A stretch of DNA of 64,000 bases from Mesorhizobium metallidurans STM 2683 (GTDB taxonomy: Bacteria; Pseudomonadota; Alphaproteobacteria; Rhizobiales; Rhizobiaceae), in contig NZ_CAUM01000020.1 of the NCBI RefSeq assembly GCF_000350085.1, forward strand, positions 31,868-95,867. Direction: 5' to 3'. Made by a program: the position numbers and the translations under genes. Every line of letters begins with the position of its first letter. Positions within the stretch are counted from its first letter, which is position 1. Under the pieces are notes generated by a model. It had not been told where the DNA came from. It searched no databases and was given only the letters and a program-made list of their open reading frames with translations. Below are positions 1 through 10,835 of the stretch, one piece after another.

Positions 1-156
1 ACGCGCCTCGAGGATTGCCTTGCGTTCGGCCTGCCGTGCCAGCACCGCTGGATCGTCTGCTGCCGGCTTTGACTTGAAGCGCTCCAGAAGCGCCTTCTTT
101 GCCTCGTTTGCGGCATTGCGCCGCTCGAAAATGTCTTTTTCCCTGTAGATAGCCAA
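1..156 (-). CDS. DUF6481 family protein (partial, N-terminal 52 codons)
   Basis: The reverse strand reads without a stop from a TTG at 156 to the window edge. The product begins MAIYREKDIFERRNAANEAK and continues in a lysine-, arginine- and alanine-rich helical stretch. This matches the short, charged DUF6481 proteins of rhizobia, whose function is unknown. A purine-rich AGGGAAG lies about 6 bases before the TTG and supports this start; an in-frame GTG two codons upstream is possible. The C-terminus lies outside the window. The family call is by recognition of sequence style only. Confidence 0.6.
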   Translation of the reverse strand, partial: MAIYREKDIFERRNAANEAKKALLERFKSKPAADDPAVLARQAERKAILEAR

Positions 157-371
157 TTCCACTTCCCTGAAGTCAATTTGCGAGGCTTACATACGCGCGA
201 ATACCGAGAGTTCAAGCGCCAAAACAGTATGCCAGCCATGAAATTGTGAGCTGTTGCAGCCGGGAGACGTTTGTCGCAACAGACATGCACTGTTCACCGC
301 CCGCGCCACTGGCAGTGCGCCGGGCGGATCGCTACCTCTAGCCTAACAAACGACACGTCAGGATGACATTC

Positions 372-1433
372 ATGGAACTTGGTCTCTACACCTTCGCCGA
401 CGTGAGCCCTGAGCCCGGTCCCGGCGCCATCGGCCCGCATGAGCGGCTGCGCAATTTGATCGAGGAAATCGAGCTGGCCGACCAGGTCGGCCTCGACGTC
501 TTCGGGCTGGGCGAGCATCACCGCCCCGACTATGCCGCCTCGGCGCCGGTCGTCGCCCTGGCGGCGGCGGCGGAGCGCAGCAAGCGCATCAAGCTGACCA
601 GCGCTGTGACCGTACTGTCTTCCGACGATCCGGTTCGCGTCTTCCAGCAGTTTGCGACACTCGACCTCCTGTCCGGCGGCCGTGCCGAGATCATGGCCGG
701 GCGCGGCTCGTTCATCGAGTCCTTTCCGCTGTTCGGCTACAATCTCGAAGACTATGACGAGCTCTTCGCCGAAAAACTCGACCTGCTGCTCGCCATCCGT
801 GACAGCGTGAAGGTGACGTGGTCCGGCAATCTGCGCGCGGCGATCAATGATCGCGGCGTCTATCCCCGGCCTTTCCAGGACAGATTGCCGATCTGGATCG
901 CGATCGGTGGTACGCCGCAATCCGCCGCCCGCGCGGGCGCGCTCGGCCTGCCGCTGGCGCTCGCCATCATCGGTGGCGAGCCGGCCCGGTTCGCGCCGCT
1001 TTTCGATATCTACCGGGACGCGGCCAGGCGGGCAGGCAATGATCTGGAAACACTGGCCACCAGCCTCAACGTGCACGGCTTCATCGCCGAGACGACGGAC
1101 CAGGCAGCCGACGATTTCTACGGTCCGCAGGCCGAGGTGATGAACCGCATCGGCCGCGAGCGCGGCTGGGGCCCGACATCACGGGCGCATTTCGACCAGT
1201 CGCGCGGCCCGAACGGCGCGCTGTTCGTCGGCAATCCCGTGCAGGTGGCCGAGAAGATCATTGCCCAGCACAGGATATTCGGCAACGACCGTTTCCTGCT
1301 GCAGATGGCGATCGGCATCATGCCGCACGCCAAGGTCATGAAGGCAATCGAACTCTATGGCACGAAGGTGGCGCCGATCGTGCGCAAGGAGACGGCGAAG
1401 AGCCTTCCTGCCGCGACTGCACCAGTCGCCTGA
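372..1433 (+). CDS. LLM class flavin-dependent oxidoreductase
   Basis: This 353-residue protein has the bacterial luciferase-like (TIM-barrel, FMN/F420) monooxygenase fold. Visible family features are the N-terminal [11 protein letters not shown] strand, the [10 protein letters not shown] segment near residue 50, the [20 protein letters not shown] stretch and the [15 protein letters not shown] motif. The ATG at 372 is preferred over the in-frame ATG at 363 because GGA at 361-363 then sits 8 bases upstream as a ribosome site. It would be a cytoplasmic reduced-flavin-dependent oxygenase whose substrate cannot be told from sequence. An AI-2E transporter gene follows 117 bases downstream on the same strand. 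Confidence 0.85.
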   Translation: MELGLYTFADVSPEPGPGAIGPHERLRNLIEEIELADQVGLDVFGLGEHHRPDYAASAPVVALAAAAERSKRIKLTSAVTVLSSDDPVRVFQQFATLDLLSGGRAEIMAGRGSFIESFPLFGYNLEDYDELFAEKLDLLLAIRDSVKVTWSGNLRAAINDRGVYPRPFQDRLPIWIAIGGTPQSAARAGALGLPLALAIIGGEPARFAPLFDIYRDAARRAGNDLETLATSLNVHGFIAETTDQAADDFYGPQAEVMNRIGRERGWGPTSRAHFDQSRGPNGALFVGNPVQVAEKIIAQHRIFGNDRFLLQMAIGIMPHAKVMKAIELYGTKVAPIVRKETAKSLPAATAPVA

Positions 1434-1550
1434 TTCCCGGGAGGCATGACTCAAGATCATCCCTTGCATCATTGCCGGCTAACGGAACTTTGACGAGGCA
1501 AGGACGTTTTCGCCAAGGAGCCGCTCCAATCGCGGTATGCCCGAGGGGAA

Positions 1551-2723
1551 ATGATGAAAGCCGAACCGATCGCGTCGGGCGCAGGCGTTGGCGAAAGCCC
1601 GGATCCGCGCATTGAGGCGCGCGCGGATACGCATTTGATGCGCTCGCTGCTCGTCGGCATCTTTGTTCTAATGATCGTCTACGCGCTCTATTTCGGCCGC
1701 GCTTTCTTCATGCCGGTGATCCTGGCCTTTTTGCTGGCGCTGACGCTGACCCCGATCGTGCGCTTCCTGCGCAAGCACGGCGTGCCCGACGTGGTGTCAG
1801 CGAGTTTTTTGGTGCTGCTGTCCGTCTGCTTTGTCGCCATTGCAGGCTATCTGCTCAGCGGTCCGGTCATCGACCTCATCAACAACTCCTCTTCGATCGG
1901 CCTGCAGCTCACTGAGCGCCTCGATCAGCTGCGGCGTCCGTTCGAAAGGATCATGGAGATTTCCCATCAGCTGGAAGGGCTGATGGCAACGTCGCAGGAC
2001 GCCGGTGTGCAGCGGGTGGCGCTCGCACCATCGGGCATTCTCTCGCAAGCGGCGGACAATCTGCTGTCGGCGGCGACGAGCATCACCATCGTCTTCGTGC
2101 TGTCGCTGTTCCTGCTTGCCTCGGGCACGATGTTTTATGAAAAGATCATCCAGTCCTTCGCCAGCCTCAGCGAGAAAAAACGGGCATTGCGGGTCGTCTA
2201 CGACGTCGAACGCGAGATTTCGTATTATCTGCTGACGGTCTCGGTAATCAACGCGGGTCTCGGCACGGTGACCGGTCTCGGCCTCTGGGCGCTCGGCATG
2301 CCCAATCCGCTGGTCTGGGGCGCGGCTGCCGCGCTGCTCAATTTCCTGCCCTATGTCGGACCGCTGATCACCATCACACTCATCACGATCATCGCGCTGA
2401 TCAGCTTCGACACCATCCCCTACGCGCTGCTGGCGCCAGCCTTCGTGCTGTTGTGCGTCATCATCGAGGGGCAATTCGTAACGCCGATGGCGGTCGGCCG
2501 CCGCCTCGAGATCAACGCCGTGGCAATCTTCATCGCCATCGCCTTCTGGTCCTGGCTATGGGGCTTCATCGGCGCGCTGATGGCGGTGCCGCTGCTGGTC
2601 GTCATCAAGGTGTTCTGCGACCATTTCGACGGCCTCAGCCATGTCGGCAATTTCCTGGCGGCGCAGCATATGGCAGTGATCGAGGAGGACGACACCACCG
2701 ACACCGGACCTGCAAAGGGCTGA
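1551..2723 (+). CDS. AI-2E family transporter (PF01594)
   Basis: This 390-residue polytopic membrane protein has a cytoplasmic N-terminus of about 30 residues. Two hydrophobic segments follow (residues 33-75), then a long amphipathic central domain (about 100-210) and four to five further helices. The conserved C-terminal region contains NFLPYVGPLITI and EGQFVTPMAVGRRLEINAVA, both typical of the family. Members are loosely annotated as autoinducer-2 exporters, but many are transporters of unknown substrate or ion antiporters, so no substrate is claimed. GAGGGGAA precedes adjacent ATGs at 1551 and 1554 and either could be the start. It lies between two LLM oxidoreductase genes. Confidence 0.88.
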   Translation: MMKAEPIASGAGVGESPDPRIEARADTHLMRSLLVGIFVLMIVYALYFGRAFFMPVILAFLLALTLTPIVRFLRKHGVPDVVSASFLVLLSVCFVAIAGYLLSGPVIDLINNSSSIGLQLTERLDQLRRPFERIMEISHQLEGLMATSQDAGVQRVALAPSGILSQAADNLLSAATSITIVFVLSLFLLASGTMFYEKIIQSFASLSEKKRALRVVYDVEREISYYLLTVSVINAGLGTVTGLGLWALGMPNPLVWGAAAALLNFLPYVGPLITITLITIIALISFDTIPYALLAPAFVLLCVIIEGQFVTPMAVGRRLEINAVAIFIAIAFWSWLWGFIGALMAVPLLVVIKVFCDHFDGLSHVGNFLAAQHMAVIEEDDTTDTGPAKG

Positions 2724-2792
2724 TCAATATTTTTGAATTTGCGGCGTCGCCGGTCGCTCCCTACATCCGATCCCCACACAGGATCCCCGCCC

Positions 2793-3794
2793 ATGACCGC
2801 TCTTTCCGTTCTTGACCTGTCGCCGATCGTTGAAGGCAGCAACGCTTCGCAATCGCTCGCCAATTCGCTTGATCTCGCTCGCCACGCCGAGCGGCTGGGC
2901 TACAAGCGCTACTGGTTGGCCGAGCATCACAACATGCCGGGCATCGCAAGTGCGGCCACATCCGTCGTCATCGCCCATGTCGCGGGCGGCACCAAAACGA
3001 TACGCGTCGGCGCCGGCGGCATCATGCTGCCCAATCATTCTCCGCTGGTCATCGCCGAGCAATTCGGCACGCTGGCCGCATTGCATCCGGGCCGCATCGA
3101 CCTTGGCCTCGGCCGGGCACCCGGCACCGACATGGCGACGGCGCGCGCATTGCGCCGCAACCTCGACGCCGGCGCCGACAATTTCCCGCAGGATGTCGTC
3201 GAGCTGATGGGCTATTTCCAGCCGGCCGAAGAGGGCCAGCGCATCCGCGCCGTGCCCGGCGAGGGCGAAAAGGTGACAATCTGGATCCTGGGCTCCAGCC
3301 TCTATGGCGCGCAACTCGCCGCCCTGCTCGGCCTGCCCTACGCCTTCGCCTCGCATTTCGCGCCGGCCGAGCTCGACCATGCGCTGGAGATCTACCGCTC
3401 GCGCTTCCAGCCGTCGGAGCAGCTCGACAAGCCCTATGTCATGCTTGGCCTCAACGTCTTTGCCGCACCCACCGATGCCGAGGCGCGGCTGTTGTTCACC
3501 TCGCTGCAGCAGGCCTTCGTCAACCTGCGCACCGGCCGGCCCGGCCGCTTGCCGCCGCCGGTCGAAAATTATGACCGCGACCTCGACGCTATGGCCAAGA
3601 CCATGCTTGGCCAGGCGCTGTCCTGCGCCGTTGTCGGCGCTCCCGAAACGGTCCGGCAAGGCATCGACGCGTTTGTTCGGCGCACCGGCGCCGACGAGCT
3701 GATGGTCACCGCACAGGTTTTCGACCATGGCGCGCGACTGCGCTCCTTCGAGATCCTGGCCGAGGCCCACAAATCGCTGTCGCAAGCGGCCTGA
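2793..3794 (+). CDS. LLM class flavin-dependent oxidoreductase, MsnO8-like
   Basis: This 333-residue luciferase-like monooxygenase has the hallmarks of the MsnO8 subgroup: the start [12 protein letters not shown], then [17 protein letters not shown] near residues 40-55, [20 protein letters not shown], and [11 protein letters not shown]. The reading frame is open back to 2733, but AGGA at 2780-2783 precedes the ATG at 2793 by 9 bases and that is where the family normally starts. It is expected to be a cytoplasmic FMNH2-type oxidoreductase with unknown substrate. It follows the AI-2E gene by 69 bases and is convergent with the LacI gene downstream. Confidence 0.87.
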   Translation: MTALSVLDLSPIVEGSNASQSLANSLDLARHAERLGYKRYWLAEHHNMPGIASAATSVVIAHVAGGTKTIRVGAGGIMLPNHSPLVIAEQFGTLAALHPGRIDLGLGRAPGTDMATARALRRNLDAGADNFPQDVVELMGYFQPAEEGQRIRAVPGEGEKVTIWILGSSLYGAQLAALLGLPYAFASHFAPAELDHALEIYRSRFQPSEQLDKPYVMLGLNVFAAPTDAEARLLFTSLQQAFVNLRTGRPGRLPPPVENYDRDLDAMAKTMLGQALSCAVVGAPETVRQGIDAFVRRTGADELMVTAQVFDHGARLRSFEILAEAHKSLSQAA

Positions 3795-3816
3795 CGTTCT
3801 TCCCGAAACTGGCGCG

Positions 3817-4884
3817 TTACGCGCTGACGCTCTGCGCGACCGCTCCGAGCGGCCGGCATGAATTGCGGATCATCAGGCGGCCCTTGAGCGTCAGCTTGCG
3901 CGGCGGTGCGTCCCTGTTGCCGGCGAGCCGGTCGAGCAGCAGGTTGGCCGTCTGTTCACCGATCGCCTGCACCGGCTGGGAAACCGTGGTGAGCTGCGGC
4001 TGAAACACATCCGACCAGGGGAAATCGTCGAAACAGGCAACCGAAATATCCTGCGGACAGGACAGCCCGATATCGCGGATCGCCTTCATGGCGCCGATCA
4101 CCATCGGATTGTTGGCCGAGAAGATGGCGCTGGGGCGGTCGTGCAGCGACAGCAGCTGCATCGTGGCATTGTAGCCGTCGACTTCGTGGAAATTGCCGAA
4201 ACGGACCAGTTCGTTCTCGACCGGCAGGCCGGCGGCCTGGAGTGCCTCGCGATAGCCCGCCATGCGGTCGTGCATGGGCGATATGTCGAACGTTCCGGTT
4301 ATGTAGCCGATGCGCCGGTGGCCGAGATCGATCAGATAGGTGATGGCGTCGAACACCGCGCGCTGGTTGTCGAGCACGACCGTATCGGTATCGACCCCCT
4401 CGCAAACGCGGTCGAGCAGCACCACCGGTACATTGGCGCTTTCGACTATCCCTTTGAGGATCGCGCCGTCGCCGACGCGGGCGACGATCAACCCGTCGAC
4501 CATGCGGTCGAGCAGCAGCCTGATCTGGTCGTCCTGCGTGTTCAGGTCCTCGTCCGTGCAGCACAGCATGACCGCATAGCCGGCGCGGTCGAACGCTTGC
4601 TGGATGACCGAAACAACATCGGTGAAGAACGGATTGGTGATGTGCGGAACGGTGAGACCGATGGTGCGGGTCGTACCCATCTTCAAGCTGCGGGCGATCG
4701 CGTTGCGCTTGTAGCCGATGTCGCGGATCGCCTGCTCGATGCGCTGGCTGAGCTCGGGACTGACGGTCGCGGTGCCGTTGATCAGCGCCGACACGGTGGC
4801 GACCGAAACGCGCGCCGCCTCGGCCACATGCAGCATGGTCGGAGCCGTGGACTTTCGCTGTTTTTTTCGCCCTGACGCCGTCAT
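3817..4884 (-). CDS. LacI family transcriptional regulator of the adjacent sugar ABC operon
   Basis: This 355-residue protein has an N-terminal LacI helix-turn-helix (about residues 16-40, with LHVAEAARVSVATVSALING) and the hinge helix RNAIARSLKMG. The periplasmic-binding-protein-like effector domain begins at TRTIGLTVPHITNPFF. The gene is divergent from the ABC operon at 5057-8936 and shares a 172-base intergenic region with it. A perfect palindrome of LacI-operator type lies 5 bases upstream of its own start codon and a near-identical copy lies inside the putative operon promoter. This supports autoregulation plus sugar-inducible repression of the transporter. The ligand is unknown, presumably the transported sugar. 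Confidence 0.9.
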   Translation of the reverse strand: MTASGRKKQRKSTAPTMLHVAEAARVSVATVSALINGTATVSPELSQRIEQAIRDIGYKRNAIARSLKMGTTRTIGLTVPHITNPFFTDVVSVIQQAFDRAGYAVMLCCTDEDLNTQDDQIRLLLDRMVDGLIVARVGDGAILKGIVESANVPVVLLDRVCEGVDTDTVVLDNQRAVFDAITYLIDLGHRRIGYITGTFDISPMHDRMAGYREALQAAGLPVENELVRFGNFHEVDGYNATMQLLSLHDRPSAIFSANNPMVIGAMKAIRDIGLSCPQDISVACFDDFPWSDVFQPQLTTVSQPVQAIGEQTANLLLDRLAGNRDAPPRKLTLKGRLMIRNSCRPLGAVAQSVSA

Positions 4885-4888
4885 TTTT

Positions 4889-4900
4889 CGAAACGTTTCG
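4889..4900. promoter_or_regulatory. LacI-type operator 1
   Basis: CGAAACGTTTCG is a perfect 12-base palindrome with the central CG typical of LacI/GalR operators. It lies 5 bases upstream of the lacI-family start codon and overlaps where its leader and ribosome site would be, so binding would repress the regulator's own gene. Its role is inferred from the match to the second site at 4997-5008. Confidence 0.65.
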
Positions 4901-4986
4901 CCGCCCTTTGGCTGTAATACCTACGGAATCTTGCGTAGTTGCGCAAGAATTGAAATGCATCAACCCCAACGTCATAAGATACCGGC

Positions 4987-5015
4987 TTGACACGATCGAA
5001 ACGTTTAGATTAGCG
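4987..5015 (+). promoter_or_regulatory. Putative sugar ABC operon promoter with embedded LacI-type operator 2
   Basis: A perfect -35 hexamer TTGACA (4987-4992) is followed after 17 bases by a weak -10 candidate TTAGCG (5010-5015). Between them, at 4997-5008, lies CGAAACGTTTAG, which matches operator 1 at 10 of 12 positions. The arrangement is classical for repression by blocking RNA polymerase. The two operator centres are 108 bases apart, close to an integral number of helical turns, so looping is possible. A small inverted repeat CTTGCG/CGCAAG (4930-4947) also lies between them. Confidence 0.55.
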
Positions 5016-5056
5016 TTCGGAAGGTTCGACGACGACGGAGGGAGGCCGTTCTTGTC

Positions 5057-6639
<1,583 letters not shown>

Positions 6640-6643
<4 letters not shown>

Positions 6644-7971
6644 GCCTGTTGAGCGTGCTGTCCCGGACCAAGCTCTATTGGGGCCTGATCGCCATCTTCC
6701 TGATCGGCGTGCTCGGCTCGCCGATCAGCTCGAAGGGCAACAACATCTTCCTGTCCTACGGCAATCTGCTCGATGTGCTGCGTCAGGTGTCGACCACCGG
6801 CCTGATCGCCACCGGCATGACGGCGGTGATCATCACCGGCGGCATCGACCTCTCCGTCGGCTCGCTGATGGCGATCTCCACCGTGGTCTGCGCCATGCTG
6901 CTGACGGTACCGGGCGTGACGCCGGGCGTCGTGTTGGGCGTGCCGACCGTCGCCGCGGTGGCACTTTGCCTCGGCATCCTCGTCACCCGCTTCATCTTCC
7001 TGAACCTGGCAAAGTCGCGCGCCGGCCCGGAGGCAACGAGCGACGTCAAGCTGGACAACGTCCGCGGGCTGGTCGCACCCGGCATTGTCGGGGTGATTCT
7101 CTGCTGCCTCGCCCTGTGGTTCCTGCTGCCGCAGATAGAAACGAAGTTCGGCGTGCTCGGCGTGCTGTTGGTGGCGCCTTGCGTCGGGCTGTTGTTCGGC
7201 GCGCTCAACGGCTTCATCATCGTTGCCGGCCGGCTGCAACCGTTCATCGTCACGCTGGCGATGATGGTGACGGCGCTCGGCATCGCGCGGCTGACCGCCG
7301 GCCAGAACAATGCGGTGCTGCCGGTCTATACCGGATCGAACGCCACCGCCGAATTCGAGATGTTGCGCTCGCTGGTGTTCGGCATGATCCCGATGCCGGG
7401 CCTGTTCTTCCTCGGCGCAATCCTGATCTATGGCGCCGTGCTGCGCTTCACGCCGTTCGGCCGCTACGTCTACGCCATCGGCGGCAATGAAGAGGCAGCG
7501 CGGCTTTCCGGCATCGCCGCCGGGCGTGTCAAGATCGCCACCTACGCGGTGTCAGGGCTGCTGGCCGGCGTGGCGGCGGTGCTCTATGTCGCGCAATACA
7601 GGCAAGGCAAGCCGGATGCCGGCGCCGGGCTGGAGCTCGACGCCATTGCCGCGGTGGTCATCGGCGGCACCAGCCTGATGGGCGGGCGCGGCAGCCTGAT
7701 CGGCACATTCTGCGGCGTGCTGATCTTCGGGCTGCTGTCGAACATACTGCAGCTGCACAACATCAATTCGAACCTTCAGCTGGTGCTGAAAGGGATGATC
7801 ATCATCGGCACCGTGCTCGTGCAGGAGCGCAATGCCGCCGATCTTCTCTTCTATCTGCGCCTGCTGTTTGCCCCTTTATGGGGCGAGCAGACGGCGCGCA
7901 AGGAAACGGCCGCGGCAAAGCGACCGTCAAAAGAGACCCCGTCTCTAAATCTTGGAGGAAACAAGAAATGA
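6640..7971 (+). CDS. Sugar ABC transporter permease (CUT2, XylH/RbsC family)
   Basis: This inner-membrane permease has 443 residues. The start ATG at 6640 overlaps the ATPase stop codon. The BPD_transp_2 signature region is visible as GMTAVIITGGIDLSVGSLMA and later FTPFGRYVYAIGGNEEAARLSG. At 443 residues it is longer than RbsC (about 320) and nearer XylH. The extra length is a charged insert near residues 125-140 (KSRAGPEATSDVKLDNV) followed by additional helices. It would form the transmembrane pore with the ATPase upstream and the binding protein downstream. Its own stop overlaps the start codon of the binding protein gene. Confidence 0.92.
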
Positions 7972-8936
7972 AACGACGTGACATGCTGAAGCTTGCCGCC
8001 ATTGGCGCGGCATTGCTGACCACAACCGCCCTTTTGACCAGCGGCAACGCCTATGCCCAGGACAAGAAATGGAAGATCGGCTTCTCGCAGGTGACGACCA
8101 TCGAACCCTGGCGCGCCCAGTTCAACAAGGACATCCTGGCCGAGGCCGCCAAGCATCCGGACATCGAGCTGATCGTCACCGACGGCGAGGACAAGACCGA
8201 AAAGCAGGTTGCCGATGTCGAGAACCTGATTCGCCAGGAAGTCGACGCACTGCTGGTGTCGCCGAAGGAATCGGCGGGGCTGAGCGGCGTCGTGCAGCAG
8301 GCGGTAGACGCCAAGATCCCGGTCTTCGTGCTCGATCGCAATGTCGAGACCCAGGACTACACGCAGTTCGTCGGCGGCGACAACAAGCTGATCGGCCGGG
8401 CCGCCGGCGAATATGCCGTCGAGCTTCTGGGCGGCAAGGGCAAGGCGGCCGGCAATGTCGTCGAGATCTGGGGCGGCATGGGCACCCAGCCGGCGCATGA
8501 CCGCAGCAACGGCTTCCACGAGGTCACCGACAAGGAGCCGGGCATCAAGTACCTGCTCGACAAGCAGTCGGGCGACTGGAAGCAGGACCAGGCCTACAAC
8601 ATCATGGCGACCGCATTGCGCAACAACGAGAAGATCGATCTCGTCTACGGCCACAACGACCCGATGGCTTACGGCGCCTATCTTGCCGCCAAGGATGTCG
8701 GCCGCGAGAAGGAGATCAAGTTCATCGGCATCGACGGCCTGCCCAATGAAGGGGTGACCCTGGTCAACAATGGCGAACTGACGGCGACCTTCACCTATGT
8801 GACGCCAGGCGCCGAAGGGCTGCGGCAGGCGATCAAGTTCCTGAACGGCGAGAAGGTCGAAAAGACCATCACCTTGCCGACGCAGAAGATCACCAAGGAA
8901 AATTCCGCGCAGATCCTGAAGGACAACGGCCTCTGA
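7968..8936 (+). CDS. Sugar ABC transporter periplasmic substrate-binding protein
   Basis: This 322-residue periplasmic-binding-protein (type 1) is related to the ribose/galactofuranose binders. The ATG at 7968 overlaps the permease stop and is preceded by GGAGG 9 bases upstream. A longer open frame back to 7878 is not needed. A signal peptide (KRR, hydrophobic core, NAYAQ cleavage near residue 29) is followed by WKIGFSQVTTIEPWR, the DALLVSPKESAGL segment, PVFVLDRNVET and VYGHNDPMAYGAYLAA, all typical of this fold. It sets the specificity of the importer. The GFSQVTT...PWR start resembles YtfQ-like proteins, but the ligand remains unassigned. Confidence 0.92.
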   Translation: MKRRDMLKLAAIGAALLTTTALLTSGNAYAQDKKWKIGFSQVTTIEPWRAQFNKDILAEAAKHPDIELIVTDGEDKTEKQVADVENLIRQEVDALLVSPKESAGLSGVVQQAVDAKIPVFVLDRNVETQDYTQFVGGDNKLIGRAAGEYAVELLGGKGKAAGNVVEIWGGMGTQPAHDRSNGFHEVTDKEPGIKYLLDKQSGDWKQDQAYNIMATALRNNEKIDLVYGHNDPMAYGAYLAAKDVGREKEIKFIGIDGLPNEGVTLVNNGELTATFTYVTPGAEGLRQAIKFLNGEKVEKTITLPTQKITKENSAQILKDNGL

Positions 8937-8945
8937 AGCCTATTG

Positions 8946-8964
8946 CCGGAGAAGGCGGCTCCGG
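8946..8964 (+). terminator. Weak stem-loop after the sugar ABC operon
   Basis: CCGGAG (8946-8951) can pair with CTCCGG (8959-8964) around a 7-base loop, 10 bases after the binding-protein stop codon. There is no clear T-tract, so it may be a poor intrinsic terminator or a 3' stabilising stem. Confidence 0.3.
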
Positions 8965-9097
8965 TGTTCAGGACTCGGCCACGGCTCTCCTGCTCGTTGG
9001 TGGGAAAGCTGTGGCCGGAACCTTCCTCAGTCGTCAAACCCGATAACGGAAGCTTCATCACCTTGAATTAACCATCAACGTGAAGGAGAATCTTCCT

Positions 9098-9850
9098 ATG
9101 GCTGAGACCTCAATCGAATGGACCGACGCGACGTGGAACCCGGTGGCCGGCTGCACGATCCTGACCGCCGGCTGCACGAACTGCTACGCGATGCGCATGG
9201 CGGCACGGCTAGAAGCCATGGGCATGAACAAGTATCAGGGCCTGACGCGCAAGACGGGCGGCCGAGCGAAGTGGACCGGCAAAGTCGTGACCGATTCGAA
9301 GTCACTGTCGATCCCTGCAACCTGGTCGAAACCACGCCGCGTCTTCGTGAACTCGATGTCTGATCTCTTTCATGTCGACGTGCCGGCAGATTTCATTCGA
9401 CAGGTATGGACTGTGATGGAAGAGACGCCGCGGCATACCTATCAGATTCTAACGAAGCGCCCGGAAGTTATGGCCAAGGTTCTGACTCGTGGCGATTTTC
9501 CCGTTCTGCCTAATGTCTGGCTCGGGACCAGTGTTGAGGATCATCGAGTGCTGGGTCGACTCGATGATCTTCGCCGAGTGCCTGCAGCAATCCGGTTCGT
9601 TTCTCTTGAGCCGTTGATCGGGTCTGTAGCCGGTGCCAATCTCACCGATATTCATTGGGCGATCGTTGGCGGTGAAAGCGGGCCAGGGGCGCGATATATG
9701 AATCCTCACTGGGTCGACGAGATCGAAACGATGTGCCGACGCGCGGGCACGGCATTCTTCTTCAAGCAGTGGGGAGGCAATAACAAGAAAGCCGCCGGCC
9801 GCATGCTCAATGGTCGTATCTACGATGAGATGCCGGCAGCTACCGCCTAG
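9098..9850 (+). CDS. DUF5131 / phage Gp37-Gp68 family protein with three-Cys motif
   Basis: This 250-residue protein has the PF07505 hallmarks: SIEWTDATWNPVAGC, then C19-x6-C26-x2-C29-Y, a radical-SAM-like three-cysteine cluster. Further marks are VFVNSMSDLFH, the TYQILTKRPE segment, the NVWLGTSVE motif, IRFVSLEPLIG, the WAIVGGESGP motif and FFFKQWGG. AAGGAGAA lies 8 bases before the ATG at 9098. The family occurs in phages and mobile regions and its activity is not established; a radical-SAM or Fe-S role is inferred from the cysteines. It is convergent with the tcmP gene and the two stop codons share the palindrome CTAG (9847-9850). Base composition is less GC-rich than its neighbours, which suggests acquisition. 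Confidence 0.9.
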   Translation: MAETSIEWTDATWNPVAGCTILTAGCTNCYAMRMAARLEAMGMNKYQGLTRKTGGRAKWTGKVVTDSKSLSIPATWSKPRRVFVNSMSDLFHVDVPADFIRQVWTVMEETPRHTYQILTKRPEVMAKVLTRGDFPVLPNVWLGTSVEDHRVLGRLDDLRRVPAAIRFVSLEPLIGSVAGANLTDIHWAIVGGESGPGARYMNPHWVDEIETMCRRAGTAFFFKQWGGNNKKAAGRMLNGRIYDEMPAATA

Positions 9851-10710
9851 AAAAGGTTGCCTTGTCTCTGCTTGTTAGCCGCGACCTTCCAAAACGCCAG
9901 AGCGAGTTCATGCTTGGCGGCTAGCAGAAGCCAATATAGCGGCTGGTTGCCAGGCCCGGTTATTAGCTTTGGTTCCGGAGAGGGCCACACGCCAAGTCGC
10001 CCAACAAGCTCGGACCAATAGCGCAAAATTGCCTGGCGTGTTGCCTTGACGTTTCCCGCTTTGATGGCGTCACGCCAGCCAGGAATGAAGGCATCGAAAA
10101 CCGCCGAGTCGCCCGACGAGTATTTGTCGAGGTTTCGCTGCAGGTCCATCTGACTGACATGTACGAGCATGTCGACGTACCGGAGGTCCGATAGCGTCCT
10201 GATCATCTCGAAATTGAGTGTCTCCAGGTTGTAAGGATCCAAGTATGCGAAGTTCAAGCTATGAGGGTTCACAAGGCTGACGATCTCCTTGATGGTAGCA
10301 ACAGCATTACCTGTGATAGCCACCACCGGAGCGTTCAGCGCGCGTAGCCGTTTCTCGCAAGCCTCAACCCGCTCGGCTTCGATGTCTCCGATATATACCG
10401 CAGAGAATGGCGTTTTGCTGTCGGCGCTCTTCTTCCAAGCGGCAACCACGCCGCCATCAATGAATTCATTGGTGTCGCGAATCCTGCACCTGCCCGGTCC
10501 GCAGAACGGATCAATCAGAGTTGCGCCAGCCTTTCCTTGGTCGAGCCATTTCGATCGGACGCCGCGACTGATGTCGACATAACGGCATAGATACTCGTGC
10601 TTGGTTTTGGCCCAAGCGCCGACCACCTCTACGGGCGATCCATCGTCGCCTTCAATAAGCTGCCCCACCAACGCCCCCGTTTTGATCGATCCAACCACCT
10701 TTGGTGTCAA
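9847..10710 (-). CDS. tcmP: Three-Cys-motif partner protein TcmP
   Basis: This protein of about 287 residues matches the TcmP family (TIGR04474), which is defined by co-occurrence with three-Cys-motif Gp37/Gp68 proteins like the one encoded next to it. It shows Rossmann methyltransferase-like features: TLIDPFCGPGRCRIRDTNE (a glycine-containing motif I) near residues 64-82 and FAYLDPYNLETLNF, which sits where a DPPY-type motif IV would be. The C-terminus ends WKVAANKQRQGNLF. The TTG start at 10710 is the longest possible; a GTG at 10698 is an alternative and neither has a strong ribosome site. GC content is visibly low for this genome. It may modify nucleic acid or a protein, but no reaction is established. 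Confidence 0.85.
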   Translation of the reverse strand: MTPKVVGSIKTGALVGQLIEGDDGSPVEVVGAWAKTKHEYLCRYVDISRGVRSKWLDQGKAGATLIDPFCGPGRCRIRDTNEFIDGGVVAAWKKSADSKTPFSAVYIGDIEAERVEACEKRLRALNAPVVAITGNAVATIKEIVSLVNPHSLNFAYLDPYNLETLNFEMIRTLSDLRYVDMLVHVSQMDLQRNLDKYSSGDSAVFDAFIPGWRDAIKAGNVKATRQAILRYWSELVGRLGVWPSPEPKLITGPGNQPLYWLLLAAKHELALAFWKVAANKQRQGNLF

Positions 10711-10767
10711 TCGACAAGCGACGAGCTAACCACATCCTCCTGAGGCGACCGATACGCCGCCACCCTT

Positions 10768-10784
10768 TCCCCACTTCATGGGGA
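10768..10784. terminator. Small hairpin between tcmP and the marR gene
   Basis: TCCCCA (10768-10773) pairs with TGGGGA (10779-10784) around a 5-base loop. It lies beyond the 3' end of the marR gene and upstream of tcmP. Without a T-tract it is only a weak terminator candidate. Confidence 0.25.
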
Positions 10785-10835
10785 CGAACAGCTAAATCTT
10801 ACCAAGTCGGGCCATTCTCTCGTGGCAGCGACGCC

